NCBI GenBank assembly: GCA_900618795.1
Contig: UYJD01000021.1
Span: 34,129 to 98,128 of the forward strand
Direction: 5' to 3'
Length of the DNA stretch: 64,000 nucleotides
Source: Cyanodermella asteris
Lineage: Eukaryota; Ascomycota; Lecanoromycetes; Ostropales; Stictidaceae
The position numbers were made by a program, and so were the translations under genes. Under the pieces are notes generated by a model. That model saw nothing but the letters and a program-made list of their open reading frames with translations. It made no database searches and was not told the origin of the DNA. Positions 1-11,700 of the stretch are shown here, one piece after another. The number at the start of each line of letters is the position of its first letter. The first letter of the stretch is position 1.

Positions 1-215
1 CATCCGCCCGGGGTATCTACCTAACTTGCCGAGGCATCCACCCGAGTCACCCGGGGTACTCGCCCGGGGAGTCTACCTAATTCGCCGATATACCCACCCG
101 GAATACTTACCTAACTTTCGGCGGGGCGCCTACCCGATTCGCCGGAGTACCTACCCGAGTCACCCGAGGCAGTTACCTAAATTACCCGGGGTACTTCTAC
201 CCGCCGCCCGACTCG
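1..215. repeat. Degenerate minisatellite at window edge
   Basis: Imperfect tandem copies of a roughly 20-22 base unit, paired into a roughly 42-47 base higher unit. The core looks like TACCTACCCGATTCRCCGRG. Copies begin around 9, 35, 80, 107, 124, 149 and 175. The array starts at or before the window edge and fades by about 215. An open frame runs through it but has no start context or recognisable domain. Confidence 0.55.
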
Positions 216-863
216 CCCGTAGACCCCCCGCGATATCTCCTCCCCGGGCGGCTTCCCCCGGTGGTCGTTCGGCTAGCAGGTGGCCCGGGGCACTTGGAGT
301 CCGCCCTATCGCCCGCCGAAGTTTTTGGAGTCGACGGGAAGGGGTGTCTCGTCAGTCTCAACCAGGCCGCAGAGGCCTCCGATATCGATCCGGCCCCTGC
401 AGTACTTCCCCACAAATAATGACGACCTCCCCGTCTCGATGTTTGAACCTGAGACTTTTCAACCGCATTGGCCACTGCTACCTGTGAGACTTCGGGTCCT
501 TGCTTCAGGTCAGGATCCTGCTCGCTGCCTTGCCACATTGCGAGGTTGATCGGCAGATTTCCTGATTGTTTTGGTATCATATTAGAGTAGCGTGTCGCTT
601 GATGAGCAAAATCCATTATGGTATCATGGAAAATTAGGATTCATGAGTATGGGAATTTGCATTATGATCAACCAATCTTTCCTTTTGATCGACAGTATCA
701 TTTCTGCTTTGCATTCTTCGCAGCCGCATCCCACATAACAAAACAAGCCTCGCCGTTGACATGCAATAATGTCCGTTCAACATGCAATGTCATAACATTT
801 CATCATGAACCCAGTGTCCCATGCTGCTAAACACTTGTCCGCATTTCGGCAAAAGACAACCGT
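216..863. other. Intergenic, no gene seen
   Basis: Ordinary mixed sequence between the minisatellite and the 3' end of the first gene. Short frames on both strands lack splice signals or recognisable domains. The last about 100 bases should contain the 3' UTR of the minus-strand secreted protein. Confidence 0.4.
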
Positions 864-1310
864 TTACTGGCCGGGAAGGGCCTGGGCAGGATAGGAGCGG
901 TCAGGAGAGACCGCAGTAGCGTTCTTGAGCTCGGCATCGGTGTAGGCCGGGTAAGCAATCTGCTTGTGGTCGGTGACGGCAATGGTGGTGAAGCCCTTGT
1001 CGTCGCCAAACTGGCCGCTCCAGCCGGAGCTGACCTGGAAGGTGCCGCAGCCGGTCGGGTTGACGGTGGCGCGGTTGGCGGGGTTACCGCTGACGGTGTA
1101 GCTGCAGTCGGTGTCGTCGCCGCTGCCGGTCGAGATCTTGTAAGACCAGGTGGCCTGGGTGTTGTCCGAGTTCTCGGTCAGGGTGACGCCCTTGAGGGTC
1201 CACTGGGCACCGTCGGCGGCGGCCATGGAGACAGCGGAAGCACGCTTGGCTGGTGCGGCGGCGGCGAGGCCGGCGATGAAGGCGGTGGTGAAGATGGCGG
1301 AGAACTGCAT
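864..1310 (-). CDS. Small secreted protein, effector-like
   Basis: Single-exon 148-residue protein. Residues 1-19 form a classical signal peptide (MQFSAIFTTAFIAGLAAAA), followed by a Lys-Arg pair at 22-23 that could be a Kex2 processing site. The mature part is Gly/Ser/Thr/Asp-rich with only two cysteines (DCSYTV and TGCGTF), which could form one disulfide. It ends with a conserved-looking tail containing GFTTIAV, YPAYTDAEL and SPDRSYP. I recall similar short ascomycete secreted proteins but cannot name the family, so the role is open: cell-wall component, defence-related protein or plant-interaction effector. A TATA box lies about 165 bases upstream on the same strand, supporting this start. 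It is the first of three minus-strand secreted genes in the leftmost 7.5 kb. Confidence 0.8.
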   Translation of the reverse strand: MQFSAIFTTAFIAGLAAAAPAKRASAVSMAAADGAQWTLKGVTLTENSDNTQATWSYKISTGSGDDTDCSYTVSGNPANRATVNPTGCGTFQVSSGWSGQFGDDKGFTTIAVTDHKQIAYPAYTDAELKNATAVSPDRSYPAQALPGQ

Positions 1311-1424
1311 TTTGATTGTTTTGTTTGGTGAGTTGGGAGTGTGGGTGGTACTAGATATTGGTTGGAGAAGCGAGTGAGTTTGATTGAATTAGTAGTAAAT
1401 GTGATTGATTATCTATCCTCTCGG

Positions 1425-1443
1425 TGATGATGATGATGATGAA
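1425..1443. repeat. (GAT)n microsatellite
   Basis: About six GAT units in the leader of the small secreted protein gene, between its start codon and its TATA box. Confidence 0.75.
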
Positions 1444-1473
1444 GATTCAGCAGCAAAGGTGAACGGGGAGCAT

Positions 1474-1483
1474 GCTTATATAC
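1474..1483 (-). promoter_or_regulatory. TATA box of small secreted protein gene
   Basis: On the minus strand this reads TGTATATAAG, a good TATA match, about 165 bases upstream of the ATG at 1310. A strong TATA box is typical of regulated, secreted-protein genes in fungi. Confidence 0.5.
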
Positions 1484-3700
1484 ATTTCAAGAGGGCATTT
1501 CACGATGTCCATGCACGCAGTCAGAGTTGTTTTCTGCCGAGACTGACAATCATCATACCCCGTTGGAATGCAAGGGATCCGAGTGCCCGTTGAGGAACTG
1601 ATCCTCGAACTAACGTCGCGAGTCTGGGAATCATTCACCACGCCAAGGCCAAGGGACCTTGTATTCACGAGGGCTGGGACGTCAGGATGTTCCTTTTCTT
1701 GGGCCGATCGACAGCTTGGCTCGTGTTGCTTGTCGACAGTGCGGCGTCCCGGCTACACGATGCGATGAATGATGCTTTAGTGCAACTTTAGCTCGTGGGG
1801 AAACGAGCCAGGGTGGAGGTCCGGTGGACAGAGTTGACGCCTCGAGGCCGAGCGAATGGGTCGATGATCAACCCCGGATCTTACCTACTTACCTCTTCGG
1901 GCAACGGATCTATTTTTGTGACGCACAAGGAGGGCAGGACTGGACAGGAATAGGATGACTCGTCACAAGACATTGCTCGGACTGGTCGCAGCCGTCGGAT
2001 CGCGCCTGGAGGGCGTTTATATCGTCGTCACCACCCTGGCGTGGACTTTGGACATGTCCAGTATACCACAGACCTCGCTGTCTTTGAACCTCCCGAGGCA
2101 AAACGCAAGTCTTTTGTCGCAAAGAACTGCTCTTTAGAGCGGCCGCGCTCCCCACCACGGTGAGCCTTTGAGCAATGTCACCATCGTCACTGTCGGATTT
2201 TGTACTGCAGATAGGTAGACTTTCAGCAACACGAACCTCCAACAGCCGCTACCCGCAGCGCTTCCCGAAAGGGTTCTCCTGTTGCTCCACTCGAAACCAT
2301 CAGCCAAGCATCGTGGGCCCTTCCACGCTCCTGAGGGTACCTGCATCATTCACCCCAAGTCCTACGTCGAGCTGGCTAAATGACTTCTCGGCAAACCGTC
2401 CCAAGATGACAATTATGCAGCGCCGCTCTTGGCTAAACACAACTCGTTTCGCAGCAGAGTTGTCCTCGGCGCGTGGACAGCCAGCTACCTCCTCTCGTGC
2501 ACGCCGAGTCGTCGACTAGCCCTGCCTTGCCTTGCGCGGCCTCGCCACCTCGGTCCCGATCACAAAGCTGCCTTGTACTTCATCTGTCATGCATAATACA
2601 TGCGTATCCGTATCACCATGACGATGCTGCCCGTCGCTTTACCTGCTCGAACCAGGCCACTTTGATTCCTGACCGCCACCGTTCAATGGAGCAGCCGCCG
2701 AACATGGGTAGCTCCGCAATCAAAAAGGAGCATCTGAACCTGGGTCGATCGGGTGACTGCGGGTCTGATAGGTACCTAGGTAGTTAGCAACGGGTTAATT
2801 GGCAGAAGCGCCCTCGAAGTTCCCCCAGCCGGATCACATCAAAACTCACAAACAAACAAAAGTAAAAGGCAAAAGACGTGAATTTTGGCCGAGGGGCTGT
2901 TTTGGACGGCAATGAGTATCATCATCATCATCATCATCACCACCATCCCAACTGGTTTTGATTGTGCAGAGGCCGTTCCGAACCCAAGTCGGCCGGGGCC
3001 GATGCGGAGGAAAGGCCACGCTCACAAAGAAAACCCTGGCCGCAGGCTGCCTTTTTGGATGGTGATGTAGCTTTTCCCACTGCGTTTGTTGACTGTGCGA
3101 AAGCGTCGTGGGTCCCAGCTGGATCAATCTCGAACAGAAGTCAAATGTTGTTGTTTCCTGGATGCGGCTGTCAAAAGTTGGTTGACCACCACGGGCTTCG
3201 GTTGGCTTTGCTGCCAGCCTCTGCAGGCCTGATGTTTACTGCAGCATGCCCTGTCGTCGTGCTGGTAAGGTCCATGGAGCAGCGGACGTTGCTTCTGCCC
3301 CTAGCTCCAGCTACTGCTCCTACTCTGGGATGGGCATAACGGCCTCGATATCAAAAGACGTTTGGGATTCTTCTTTCTGGCTGCTGTGGCCAGTGTTCCG
3401 TCGAAGCTTACTGATCTCAAACAGCCCATCCCCCCCCCAACAAGAACCGTCCCTTTGATTCTACGGGACATTTTTTATATCGCCGAGCTACGCAGCGAAT
3501 GTTGGCTACCGTACCAGCCATCACGAGGTAAAGTCAATCACTCAAGAACGGAGTCAGAGCTTGGATCTGCCTGTACGGAATTTTCATTCAAAGGTAGTGT
3601 ACGCTCAAGTGAAGAAGCGGACGCTTGTGGTAATCCATCATGTGTAACCCTTCAAGTGTAGAGCACAGAGCAGACGTTCCAATCCGGTCTATCCGACCCT
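1484..3700. other. Long intergenic region (2.2 kb), no gene seen
   Basis: Upstream of the small secreted protein and downstream of the GPI-protein gene. It holds a (ATC)n microsatellite (2918-2940), TACCTA/TAGGTA-type short motifs (1881-1895, 2211-2218, 2767-2787) and short frames without domains. I see no convincing gene, tRNA or transposon. Confidence 0.4.
2918..2940. repeat. (ATC)n microsatellite
   Basis: Seven to eight ATC units followed by a CAC/CCA-rich edge. Intergenic. Confidence 0.75.
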
Positions 3701-4336
3701 TTACAATGCAGCAGCGAGGCCAGCAACACCGACAACAACACCGACCATAGCTCCCAGTCCGGCAGTTGGTCTGACACCCGCGTTGTGCGTGCTCGCAGTC
3801 GCACCGGCACCGCCCGAACCACCATTTCCACCAGCTGTCGTCGCCCCCGTCGGCTTCGCAGCACCTGGTCCCGTCGAGTTTGCCAGCGAGCTGATTTCTG
3901 ACGCAATCATAGAGGAGAACTGTGGGTCGGGTGTTCCGGCAGCCGCCTTCTGCAGACTGTATGCCTGGTTCACGACGGAGCTGAGCTGAGCCCGGCCGCC
4001 CTCCGGCACGGCCGTGATGCCGGGTAGGATGCCGGTGAGGAGTGCTTCGGGAAACTCGGCGACGTTGGTCGGGAGGTTGGTCGACCCCGAAGCACCGCCG
4101 TCGGCGGCGCTGCCAGCCACTTCGTAGTCCTTGGAGACGGTGGGGTCGTTGAGGACGCTGGCGAGGTAGGTCGCGGCTGGGCCGTTGAAGCCTTCGGCTC
4201 TGTAGATGCAGTCCGTGCCGGCGTTGACCGGGTCGTCGCAGTTTCCTAGCTTCAGAGAGGGAGTGGCGGAGGCAGATGCCTGTGGGGCAGCAAAAGCCGC
4301 GGGAAGGAGGGCGAGAATGGTAGCGAAAGACTTCAT
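3701..4336 (-). CDS. Secreted Ser/Gly-rich protein, probably GPI-anchored
   Basis: Single exon, 211 residues from the ATG at 4336. An in-frame ATG at 4384 would add 16 polar residues ahead of the signal peptide, so I chose the inner start, which gives MKSFATILALLPAAFAAPQ, a textbook signal peptide. The mature protein starts with a short region carrying two cysteines (NCDDP, TDCIYR), then a helical-looking segment with LPTNVAEFPEALLTGIL and AQLSSVVNQAYSLQ. A Gly/Ala/Ser/Thr-rich linker follows (about 150-185), then a hydrophobic C-terminus (AMVGVVVGVAGLAAAL). Linker plus hydrophobic tail without a charged cytoplasmic end is the expected GPI-anchor layout. Likely cell-wall or plasma-membrane surface. 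No catalytic motif recognised; family unknown to me. Confidence 0.8.
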   Translation of the reverse strand: MKSFATILALLPAAFAAPQASASATPSLKLGNCDDPVNAGTDCIYRAEGFNGPAATYLASVLNDPTVSKDYEVAGSAADGGASGSTNLPTNVAEFPEALLTGILPGITAVPEGGRAQLSSVVNQAYSLQKAAAGTPDPQFSSMIASEISSLANSTGPGAAKPTGATTAGGNGGSGGAGATASTHNAGVRPTAGLGAMVGVVVGVAGLAAAL

Positions 4337-4845
4337 TGCGATTGGTATCGTGATTGTTTCTTTAGCAACTGCTCGAGTGTGCAATGTTGTCGTGTGGGAA
4401 GTAAGGCTTATTGTGGGAAGAATGGAAGTGAACGCGTGAGGTGCGGGAAGGGAAGCTTGTGCAGAGGCGCTGAGCTCGAGCTTTATGAGAGAAGCAATGC
4501 TGAGTAGAAGCCCAAGTTCCGGAAAGCGGTATGACTGGTCGTCCGGCGCACTTGCTCGGTCGACACAGACTCAGGCAAAGCTCTAATTAAAGCTGAAAAG
4601 GTGACAGGCGGCTCCACAAAACGGGCCTCGAAAACGGTCTTGTTGGTGTGAAAGTCAAGCGGAGACTGTCAAAACGCCGGCGCAGCAGTACTACACTGAA
4701 TTCAAAGACACGGGCAAGAACGATGGTGAAAAGTAAGTAAGAGATGATCAAGAAACAAGAGAACCGTCTTGGGGAGAGACGAGAAGGAGCCGCCTAGTTT
4801 TGTGTATGTAGCACTGGCAAGTCCCTCCAGTTCACGATATTGGCG

Positions 4846-4858
4846 CCCCCCCCCCCCC
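4846..4858. repeat. Poly(C) tract, 13 bases
   Basis: Uninterrupted C run in the upstream region of the GPI-protein gene. Its length may be variable or mis-assembled. Confidence 0.8.
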
Positions 4859-5093
4859 GGCCCTGGTTACAAGCAACCGTGCAGCTTATTTTCGACCCTA
4901 CACATTCGTCACGCTCCCGCTTGAAAAGTCGCGTGTACACTACCAGTCACAGACTTCGCAGCACATGTGGTGGCTGAGGCTCTCTCTCGCCTTTTTGCTT
5001 CCGCAGCCCGTAGCGTCGCATCCCCTACCAAGGGGGTTCCCTGATGCAAGCCCAAAAATTGACTCGCGCGTGGGTTCCCGCCCCCTTTTGTCC

Positions 5094-5108
5094 TTTTTTT
5101 TTTTTTTT
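5094..5108. repeat. Poly(T) tract, 15 bases
   Basis: Uninterrupted T run, intergenic. Poly(dA:dT) tracts often exclude nucleosomes in fungal promoters, but no start site is obvious next to it. Confidence 0.8.
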
Positions 5109-5916
5109 GGTTGGCCAATCACGCGAGGGAGAGTCGGAAAGACAAGCCTCAGGGCTGAGTCGTTAGCGGCGGGGCTAGGGAGAAGGTGGTGACCGGTGGG
5201 CTTGTCAGCAGCGCGAGTCGGATGTGTTTTTGTCGCTTGGGGTTTGGGGCGTGGTTTTTAAGCTGCACGGCGTGCGGCGGTTTTGTGTGCCCGGGCGGTT
5301 ATTTGACGCGCTGACGGTGCTTCGTACATGGAAGCAGACGCAGATGGCGAACCGTCTCATCGAGCAGTCGATCTGTCTCGAAAATGCACACCGCAGTCAA
5401 TCCACGTGGAAGGGAAAGGTTTCACGGGCCGCAGCCTACCCTTTGCGCTGTCGGGTCTTTTCTACGATGGCGTCGAGGATGCGACTCTAGGCAGGAAGAC
5501 GGTGAACTGTGGACTCTCAGGGCTTGTTTCAGATTTCGATTTTGATTTCTTTGTGATTAGCTGTTCGGCCATCGCCGAAAGTAACCCAAGGTGATTCTAT
5601 CAACCTATTTTTGAATCCCCATATTCTGGTGTCTGATATGGCTTAAATCTTTGGTCGTATGCCTGGATGTTGTATGGCCGAACCTCGGACATTTGAATCG
5701 GTTTCCATGTCTTCCGACTCCGCAAGTCCCGGGTGACTCTTCATGCGAGCAAAATGTGTCGCGGTGCCCCGTCTGCTGATTTCAAGGCCGTGTGGCGACG
5801 CCGCGCTCTCGCCGTCCGAAGCAAATATCCGCCTCCGTGATTTGTGTCCCGGGAACGCCATCCAAAATATACAAATCCATGCCAAATCCGTATACGTACA
5901 GCCCAGCCATCTCCAA

Positions 5917-7515
5917 TCACTGCGTGACCATGAACCACAGCCCACTCGCAACCATCACAAAGCTGATAATGGTCAAGATAGCCGCACCCGCCTTATCAGC
6001 CGTCGTGATCGGCTGAAAGTTCATCGGCGTCGGCGCCTCGCCATGATTTCCAGCTCCAGGCTGACTCGCACTCGTACCGCCCGTGTTCTGCGTCAACGGA
6101 AGCCCGCCCGTGCCGTTCCCCCCTGACGAGCTGGTTCCACCCTGTGCTTGCGGCAGGTACATCAGGTTGTTCTGAAACACGCTCAGTGCGCTCATCTGCT
6201 CGCCCAAGCCCGAGAACCCATCCCAGCTCTCCTGATACCAGCGGCGTCCGCACCAGTTGTTACCCGTCCCGGGCGTAGCTTTGGACAGGCCGACGGGCGT
6301 GTTGCATTCGGCGCCGCAGCCGGGGGCTTTGCCCGTGCACTGTTTCGAGGCGCCGGCGGCAGAGGCGACGAGGATCTTTTGAACTTGGTCGTGGATTGAG
6401 GGGACGAGTTGGCCGGCGATGGCCATCCAGCGGATGGTATATGCTTTGAAGGAAGGTTCGTCGTTGTTGCCGGCTTGTGGGGTTTGGAATTCGTCGGCGC
6501 TGTCGGTGAGGATGTTGCCTTTGCCGAGTTCGGATTGTTGATCTTTGACGCCGGGACCGAGGCTGCTGGCCGAGTAGATGCTGTTCATGCCTTTCATCAA
6601 GCCCTCGACACGCTGAGTCCATTTCTGGTCGCCTGTCTGTAATGAATGATTAGATTGGGTCGAACTCACGTCTCGGGCTCAACTTACGTGGTTTGCCATC
6701 ATCGCGGCGCCCATGATCATCTGGCCAAAGTTGTATGTGAATTCGACCACATTGACGCCGGCCTTGCACTTGTCCTCCGGGATACCATCGTAGACGTGAA
6801 GCGCATCAGGTGCGTCGCCCTGCTTCGGTCCAATCAAGCCTTGTCCTTCCGCCCAGGTCCAGATCTTGTCGGCCCAGTCGGCGTATGTCGAATTGCCGGT
6901 GAAACGTGCCAGCCTGGCTGACAACTGGAAGAGACCACCGTTTGCAGGCATGTTCTTGTAGTTGTAACCCTTGTTCCACTGGTAGATCTGCCACTTCAAT
7001 CCTCCGTCGCACACATCATCGTGCCACCTTCCCGTCTGGACGTTGAACACGGCCTGAGCCAGACCGAGCCATGAAAGACCGGTATCTTGATCCGGGGGAG
7101 GAAAGTTGTACTCTGCAGCGTCCATCGCGGCGAATGCCCAGAAAGCTTGATCGTCGTTACCCTCGGCGTTGGCCTCGCGCTTGGGCTGCAGGTAGTCGTT
7201 GTCTTTGCTGGAGAACTGGATGGCTTCCTTGACGAGATTGTTGTACGAGTCGTTGCCCGTCAAATGCCAATGCTGGATCAACTGTCCCAGCATGCCACCT
7301 ATCTGCCACCAGTAGTAGATGTCTGGGTTCAGAGCGTAACCGGGCGATGCACCGGGCGCATTCCCACCGTAGAAGGTCAACATGTTCTCCTTGGCTTGAT
7401 TGGCGGCATTGATGAGCTCGTCTCGACTCGGATTGTCGCTGATCGATATTGCCGTGGCGCCGGCAATCAAGCTGGCAGACCATGCCGCCAGCGTTGATAA
7501 CCTTGTGAAATGCAT
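5917..7515 (-). CDS. GH76 alpha-1,6-mannanase-like protein (DCW1/DFG5 family)
   Basis: Two exons, 7515..6688 and 6636..5917, split by a 51-nt intron (GTAAGT...TTACAG, phase 0), giving 515 residues, close to the usual fungal length. Residues 1-22 form a signal peptide. The GH76 six-hairpin domain runs from about 30 to 400 with YYWWQIGGMLGQLI near 67-80 and the catalytic pair Asp121-Asp122 in GNDDQAFWAFAAMDAAE. Exon 2 supplies YTIRWMAIAGQLVP and a Cys-rich segment (KQCTGKAPGCGAEC). A Ser/Gly/Thr-rich linker and a hydrophobic C-terminus (AAILTIISFVMVASGLWFMV) suggest a GPI anchor. Family knowledge: yeast Dcw1/Dfg5 are GPI-anchored and help transfer GPI mannoproteins to the wall glucan. Inference: a cell-wall remodelling enzyme on the outer membrane face. 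Confidence 0.93.
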
Positions 7516-8720
7516 ATTGCGGGTGTGTATGAAGGAGGGATGCCCGGAGAGGCGAGGAGATGAGGTCGTTTGTTTGTTTGGAGACTATCCCCGGTCGAGT
7601 TCAACGGCGAGGGCGAATCTGACGAGCGGGGTTGGTTTGGTCCGGTGACGCCAACATGTGCGTCACGAGGGGGTACAGAGGCAGGTAAAATGGAAATAGA
7701 GAATTAGGCGGTCGAATCTGAATGTCTAATATCACAGTATGGTGGGTCGTAGCGAGGGAAAACGGACAATAGTATGGAGCGGAATGGAAGTTGGCCGGGG
7801 TATCGTGTGTATCGTGTCAAACGAGTGTTCAGCGGTCAGTGAAGAAGAAGAAGAAGAAGAAGAAGTGTCAAGCAGCAGCGACAAGTCTCGAAAAGAGAAG
7901 ACAAGAACAGGGGGGAGAGGAAAAGAAAGCCAAGCAGAAGAGCCCATGGAGAGGACAAAATACGAATGTCAGAGGAGGCGCCGAGATGCGATGGCGCTGG
8001 GCAGGCCGTAAAGAGGAGCAGCTGAGCAGTAGACCGCGGGCGGCACTGCCACGCTCACACTGTACGACGTGTGAGCAGTGAGCAGGCAGTACATAAGAGA
8101 CCGTCAGACAAGTGTCACCAAGACGTTTTGTAGGCTGAGCATCGCCAAGTCGCAGGCGGTCGAATGAAGACGGCCGCCAAGTTGCAGCCAAGCGAGTCTG
8201 GAATTCGCCTCGCTGCTGCTTCCGGCGAGCTTCTGCTTGCTGCCCAGACGACGGCCGCGTCAAGCTCATTTCGTCGTCATGCATGGACGCCAAAGTGAGA
8301 GTTGTGCATCTCTGCACATGGGGCATGCGGGGAACTATATCTACGCAAGAACGGCGTCGAGATGAAGTCGTGGGGATGGATTTTGGCGTGTGGAGGATCG
8401 GCCAGAAATGTGGGCCAACCGGCTGAAATCCGACCGGCGTGCCAAAAATAGATGAACATGGTCAATCCTTACTTATCCTTGTACTGTCCAAATTGCCGTT
8501 TTTGCGACACTTCGATTTCGCTTACTGTGTAACATCGAACGCCTTGTACCGAAGTCGGGCAGGGTTTCCGACGTTTTACCTTCTGCCGCTGCGACCTTGG
8601 TATGACATGTAGACAGCAACCGCTACAGCTTCGGATGATCGCTTTGTATTGTCAATCTCTTCATACTTTTGACTGCCGAAGATTCGGCATATGTCCACAT
8701 GTTGTCAAAACATGCCAATA
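7516..8720. other. Intergenic region, GH76 promoter
   Basis: 1.2 kb between the GH76 start and the 3' end of the SulP transporter gene. Purine-rich on the plus strand around 7840-7960, including a (GAA)n stretch at 7841-7865. A frame across 7868-8326 (minus) lacks domains and I do not accept it. Confidence 0.4.
7841..7865. repeat. (GAA)n microsatellite
   Basis: About eight GAA units in the GH76 upstream region; pyrimidine-rich on the coding strand of that gene, as in many fungal leaders. Confidence 0.75.
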
Positions 8721-11700
8721 CTATACACCTGTCAACAGCATATACTTCGTGATCGCGTCCATCCTCTCGCTAGTCAGCTTCAAGCTCATCTTCAGCAACT
8801 CACTCGCCACCTCCGAGTCTTTCGACTGCAACTCCTCCCACGCATGGTGCTTCAGGACCCACGTCACGCTGTCGCGTTCTGCCACCGTCGTGCTAGTTCG
8901 CCCTGTGCCGCTGAAGAATGGTAGCTCGCCGCAGGTCGCACCCGCCACAATCACCTCGCTGAACGAGCCCTGTGGCAACCTGTACTTGGCTTTCAGCATC
9001 CCCACCTGCACAAGATAGAATCCTTCGGCCGTGTCTTCCTGCTCGTAGAGTGTGTCGCCCGCAGTCCATTCCTCGCGCACCAGAAACGGGACAAGACGCT
9101 GCCAAAAATCTTCGTCTTGATGTGATAGCAGGCTGAAAGTCTGCATGATGAGCTGCAAAGGCTGCTTGTACCGATTCCACTTCTTTTGCACCAACGGATC
9201 CTGCTGTTCCATGAGCGTCGCTGTCGCCACCCGGCTCATCTGACCGTGCCGAGGTGAATTGAAGCATGTCTCGCTAGGGAATGGGGATGGTCGGGTTTCT
9301 GCTTTCGGGATATCTGAGCCAAGGTTAGTACATGATCAGGACAAAACACCAGTGAGAGAACGTACCAAGATGTTGGTGGACAGAATCGGCGTGCTGCATC
9401 AGTACATCTCTGCGCTGGTAGAATGTCTTCAGCATCTCGTTCTCACAAAACTCCAAGGCCGGATTGAGGGCATCGAAGAAGCGAATCTCGTCATCTTCCG
9501 CCATGAGACCGACGTTGACGAGGTTCTTGCCAACAGCACTATCCAGGCTGAATCCGCACATGACCATCTTGACGTCTTTTCTGTTGACGATGCGATTGAT
9601 CCTGGTAAATGCTTCCGCCGCTGAAAAGTCCACGCCGCCCACCTTCGACAAATCCAGGACAAGAAATGAAATTGGTTGCTCTCTGAAGCGTTCCTCGTCC
9701 AGGATCCTCCGAATCTCGTTCTCCACTCCAACTATCGTGCCAAAGAAGAGGAAACCAGCGAGTCGCATGACGTAGATTTGTCTTCCAACCTCCTGCAGAT
9801 AGTGACGCTGGATTGGATGCCTTCGTACCATGGAATTTGCAACACCGCCAGATATCGTGCTTCGTATGGCAGAGATCTGGGATGTCTGAAGGACGAAGCT
9901 CACGCAGGCAAGGACAATACCCACGCCAATGCCGACAACAAAGTCGTGGGTGCCCATGACCAGAACAATGATGATGATGGTCAAATATTCGAGCCTGCCC
10001 GCCTTTCCCCACGTGTCGACAAGCGCTTCTCGCAGAAGATCGATGCCGAGGAAAAAGATGAGTGCTCCCACGACCATGATCGGAATGTAGCCAACTATTA
10101 CAGGCCCGATGAGAAGGATCCCAACAGTCGCAGCGGCGAGCAGAACCCCCGCTGCACGGCTGTCACCCCCGCCTCTAATGAAAAGCACAGTGTTCGTGTA
10201 AACAAGATAGTTTTGAATGCTGCCAACAAGGCCGGACAGGGCGTTCGAGTAGCCGTGTGCGCGAAGCTCGCGGTCCAGGTCCAAGTTGTCTTCGCCAGTC
10301 GTCAACGCCAGGGCAGGTACATTGATCGGCACATGCAGTAAACCAAAGAACGTCAAAGCTAGCATAGCAGGAATGGTAGATGCAAGTGCACTCCAGTCCA
10401 CAGCTCCAAAATCGTAAAGCGTGTAGAAGTGCCACCACGGCTGTCCAGCTTCTGGAGCCTCAAACACCCAACCTTTCCCTCGTAGGTCTTCGACGCTCAG
10501 CTCCGGGACGGCTGTGACGATGATGTAGAATACAACGATGATGGAGATGAAATACGCCGCATCGGTGTATGCGTACTTGATCCAGCGCTTGGAAACAAGC
10601 AAGACAGTTGCCAATGCTAGCGGGACCGTCCACAGAGCGATCGTGTCTGCTTCGAACAGCTTTTGGAGTGTTGCTAGGTTGTACTCCAGGTTGCCCTCAA
10701 TTCGAGCACTGACTTCAATTCCCGTGACGACCAGAAAGAATCCAACGCCTCCGATACAGCCGATCAGGATGTGTCGTGGAAAGAAGCCGATGAGAGCTCC
10801 CAGCTTCAAACTGCCGAGAAAGTAAAATGCCAATCCTGTAATGATCGAGCTGACCGAGTAGGCTAGTATGGTAGTTGCGAGAACCTCACGCGGCTTGTCC
10901 TCACCTACTTGGTCCATGATTGCAAAGGCCATGTTGTGAAAAAAGGGAACCACCTCGATCATCTCGGAACCGATGCCTCCACGAAAGACGCTGCCTCCGA
11001 GGCTGCAGACAAGCTGCGAGACGATGCAGCTGACGTAGAACATGGAGATACCATCAGAACCAAGGCCCTGAAACAGCGGCACGCCAAGAGGGAACAGGAT
11101 CATGCCATATGACAGAGCGTCGAGGACGTTGAGCAACAATCCGAGGATGACTGCTGGAACAGCGCGGACTGGAGTCATTCCGGCCTCCAGTATGGCTCCA
11201 CGATCCCAAGACTTCGGATGTGTTGTAACGTAGAAAGCACGTTGAGCGTGCCATCTCCCTCGCGCGATAGTGCTGGTGATCTTCTGGGAAAATCCAAGCC
11301 GTCGCGCCTTTTGACTCTCTGGGTCTCGATCACCACCCACGTAGTTCTTGAGCAAGGGCGTTCGTTCATGGGGTTGTGATATTATTCCAGGGCCAATTTC
11401 GACGGCGGCCAATTGATCATCGTCGTCCTCCTCTTCTGAGCCTGGCAAATCCCTCGAACGAGCTGGTATCAGCATGTTGGCCGCTTCCTCGTTCTCAGCG
11501 GGCTCGCCTGGTGGTGATTGTCCTGCGGGTGTTGTGGGTTCTGAAACCTCTTGTATTGCTTCCGGTCGCATACGATCTCTCGAGCTCTGAGTGTGTAAAC
11601 CACTCAACGAACGCTGACGATCCAGACCGAATGGCTCAGAGACGGCGAACTGGAAAGTAGAATCATTGCTGCGGCGTCGGGGTCCTGGGCTGGAAGATTT

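Larger units (their letters stand above)
4337..5916. other. Intergenic region, promoter of the GPI-protein gene
   Basis: 1.6 kb with no supported gene. It contains a run of 13 C (4846-4858) and a run of 15 T (5094-5108). The left part must carry the promoter of the minus-strand GPI-protein gene, and the right edge the 3' UTR of the GH76 gene. Confidence 0.4.

Noticed and set aside
2918-2940. Repeat array as CRISPR-like
   Set aside because: A plain trinucleotide microsatellite in a eukaryotic genome without spacers.
4337-4384. Upstream ATG giving a 16-residue longer GPI-type protein
   Set aside because: It would bury the signal peptide; the inner ATG at 4336 gives a canonical one.
8721-9239. 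Separate cyclic-nucleotide-binding protein gene
   Set aside because: A 52-nt intron with TACTAAC branch joins it in frame to the SulP/STAS gene.
9676-10341. 221-codon plus-strand frame inside the SulP gene
   Set aside because: Antisense to well-conserved transporter helices; no recognisable features.
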